64,000 nucleotides of DNA from contig LT629951.1 in NCBI GenBank assembly GCA_900104565.1, positions 339,501-403,500 on the forward strand, read 5' to 3'. Shown in pieces: positions 62,583-64,000 of this stretch. Numbering within the stretch: position 1 is the stretch's first letter; each line of letters opens with the position of its first letter. Both the position numbers and the translations under genes were made by a program. Source of the stretch: Ruminococcaceae bacterium Marseille-P2935. Its GTDB lineage: Bacteria; Bacillota; Clostridia; Oscillospirales; Ruminococcaceae. The notes under the pieces are model-generated. The model did no database searches, was not told the DNA's origin, and worked only from the letters and a program-made list of their open reading frames with translations.

Positions 62583-63512
62583 TTATTTTTTCAGTTCCCA
62601 TTTTTTCTTGCGCTGGTAGTTAATAAAGCCTATTACAAATAGTGTAATAATGGTGATAAAATAGGGGAATCCGTTAATCAAATCAACCGACATCTGCAGC
62701 GACTGCATCACGTTGGAGAACACATTGGCGAAGGCAAACAGGATAGAGGAGAGAAACGCCCCTACCGTGGTAGCTCCGCCCATATTACAGGCTGCGATGC
62801 TCATAAAACCGATGCCTGCGGTCATGTCCCTGGTGAAGGAGGAAAAATACCCCATGGTAAGATATGCACCTCCCAGGCCTGCTATCGCCCCGGAGATTGC
62901 AAATGCGGTATAGCGCACCTTGTGCACCCCGATCCCCACCGAGCTGGCGGAATTTGGGTTTAAGCCGACCGCCCGGATTTTCAGCCCCAGCGGTGTTTTT
63001 TTAATCATAATATAAACAAAAAGAATCACAAACAGCGACAGGTAGGTAAAGAAGCTGTAGTCGGTGAACAGCACCCCGAGTACCGGAATGTCGGACAGCA
63101 GCGGGATGGTAAACCTTGGCGCTACCTGATGCGGGATCGAAATAGAGGAGCCCTTCTGTCCGGTAAGCACCGACAGTAAAAATACTGTCCCGCCGGAGGC
63201 AAACATATTAATGGCCAGGCCGCACAGAATGTTGTTGGTTTTCAGCTCCATGACCAGGTATCCGAAAATTAAACTGATAGCAATGCCCCAAACCACCGCG
63301 CAGAGCATCCCTACAACCCAGCTCTGTGCCGCCCAACTGCCAATCACTGCAATCAAGGCGCTGGAGAGTAAAATACCCTCCAATCCTATGTTATTGACAC
63401 CGCTGGTCACATTGATCACCGCGGCCATCGAGCCGTAGGTCAGCAGCGTCAGCACACGGATGGTCGCCGATACGGTATTCGCTGAAAACAGCGTATCCAG
63501 AATCAGGTTCAT
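62583..63512 (-). CDS. ABC transporter permease, nucleoside/simple-sugar type (NupQ/YufQ-like)
   Basis: 309 residues with eight to nine helices. It has the family stretches VTSGVNNIGLEGILLSSA (about 35-52), GLKIRAVGLNPNSASSVGI with the coupling region (about 174-193), and ISGAIAGLGGAYL near 208. These permeases import nucleosides with a BMP-family binding protein. The start overlaps the upstream permease by 4 nt (ATGA). With the phosphorylases 3 kb away it supports nucleoside scavenging. Confidence 0.92.
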   Translation of the reverse strand: MNLILDTLFSANTVSATIRVLTLLTYGSMAAVINVTSGVNNIGLEGILLSSALIAVIGSWAAQSWVVGMLCAVVWGIAISLIFGYLVMELKTNNILCGLAINMFASGGTVFLLSVLTGQKGSSISIPHQVAPRFTIPLLSDIPVLGVLFTDYSFFTYLSLFVILFVYIMIKKTPLGLKIRAVGLNPNSASSVGIGVHKVRYTAFAISGAIAGLGGAYLTMGYFSSFTRDMTAGIGFMSIAACNMGGATTVGAFLSSILFAFANVFSNVMQSLQMSVDLINGFPYFITIITLFVIGFINYQRKKKWELKK

Positions 63513-64000
63513 GAAGCGCTCGCCTCCTTTGTAATTCCCGCTTTCTTTACGGTCAGTTTATGGCGCCATTTGGACAGGAACGCCTCTGCGGCCACCAGTA
63601 CAATCATAATTGCCTGTACCACCGAGATTACCTCGAGCGCCACATCGGAGGTCCGGTTCATAATATCGGCTCCTGCGCGCAGGTAACCCATAAACAGTGC
63701 GGCTAAAATTGCAAACAGTGGGTTCTGCCGGGCGATAATCGCCACCACCATGCCATCAAAGCCGTAGCCAGTAGCGCCTTCCCACGAGAATGCTTTGTAG
63801 GAACCCAGCACCTCTACGCCGCCTCCAAGACCGGCTATGGCACAGCCGATCACCTGGGAAAGCACAATTACCTTTAAGGTTTTGATGCCGGAATAGGAGG
63901 CGAACAATCCGTTGGAGCCAGAGATTCGAATTTCGTATCCCAATTTGGAACGGTATAGAAAAACGTAGACAAAAATTGCCACAACCACTGCGATCACAAA
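63509..64000 (-). CDS. ABC transporter permease, partner subunit (NupP-like), cut by window end
   Basis: The C-terminal 163 residues of a second permease of the same family: LGYEIRISGSNGLFASYSGI followed by IGCAIAGLGGGVEVLGSYK and GYGFDGMVVAIIARQNPLFA. The 5' part lies beyond 64000. It forms a heterodimer with the downstream permease. Expected upstream are the ATPase and BMP-type binding lipoprotein. Confidence 0.9.
   Translation of the reverse strand, partial: FVIAVVVAIFVYVFLYRSKLGYEIRISGSNGLFASYSGIKTLKVIVLSQVIGCAIAGLGGGVEVLGSYKAFSWEGATGYGFDGMVVAIIARQNPLFAILAALFMGYLRAGADIMNRTSDVALEVISVVQAIMIVLVAAEAFLSKWRHKLTVKKAGITKEASAS

Overview
The window looks like chromosome from an anaerobic, spore-forming-lineage Clostridia bacterium, most likely Oscillospiraceae/Ruminococcaceae. 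Signs are moderate GC, purine-rich Shine-Dalgarno sites, GTG/TTG starts, a superoxide reductase-like protein, a YtaF-like sporulation membrane protein, DegV, an ECF S-component, and many two-component/ABC and Rrf2/TetR/MerR/WYL regulators. It is mostly short, independent operons with long AT-rich gaps and many intrinsic terminators.

Layout. 1-1.2 kb: a reverse-strand OmpR-type regulator overlapping a cut-off sensor kinase, plus an XRE remnant. 1.4-6.5 kb: a peptide-sensing/detoxification module (response regulator, short-loop sensor kinase, ABC ATPase, FtsX-type permease) with two copies of a BceR-like inverted repeat. 7.5-14.4 kb: TraX-like protein; a MerR regulator divergent from a MATE pump whose promoter has a 19-bp spacer filled by a dyad; CoA-disulfide reductase-rhodanese; superoxide reductase. 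14.8-18.1 kb: a tRNA-Arg(CCU) gene split in its anticodon loop by about 3.1 kb of DNA that carries a secreted thioester-domain adhesin and a complete second tRNA-Arg(CCU). 18.3-24.6 kb: Nudix, TrkH, pyridoxamine kinase with an ECF S-component, TrmL and DegV. 25.5-29.5 kb: glycolytic cluster pgk, HPr-like (Crh-like) gene, tpiA, gpmI. 30-33 kb: initiator tRNA, small membrane proteins, a TetR regulator divergent from a membrane-protein operon. 33.3-36.4 kb: thiol-redox operon (rhodanese lipoprotein, Rrf2 regulator, two small membrane proteins) followed by a CcdA-TlpA fusion. 36.8-45 kb: YaaA, DUF5131, a broken kinase, an NrtR-like Nudix regulator, YjbQ, DUF1232, DUF1905, YccF, YtaF-like, and a GIY-YIG-like pair behind a consensus promoter with four 8-bp tandem repeats. 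45-54.8 kb: sirtuin, zinc-ribbon membrane protein, an uptake ABC operon, an XRE membrane regulator, a frameshifted sigma factor with a putative anti-sigma partner, and a WYL regulator. 55.4-58.3 kb: 90-bp tandem repeats leading into a FAD/Rieske oxidoreductase and an L-lactate-dehydrogenase-like enzyme. 58.4-64 kb: two uridine-phosphorylase paralogues (one lacking key residues), a hydantoin-racemase-like protein, an FG-GAP-like protein, and two permeases of a nucleoside/BMP-type ABC transporter that runs off the window.

How genes work together. The nucleoside transporter and phosphorylases suggest nucleoside salvage. The PLP kinase and S-component suggest vitamin B6 or precursor salvage. The CcdA-TlpA and rhodanese genes suggest extracytoplasmic thiol/persulfide handling. 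The most unusual locus is the split tRNA: both halves are complete and co-oriented, the shared 7 bases are exactly the anticodon loop, and the inserted DNA brings a replacement isoacceptor. All functional calls come from reading the sequence and recalling families; no database search was run.
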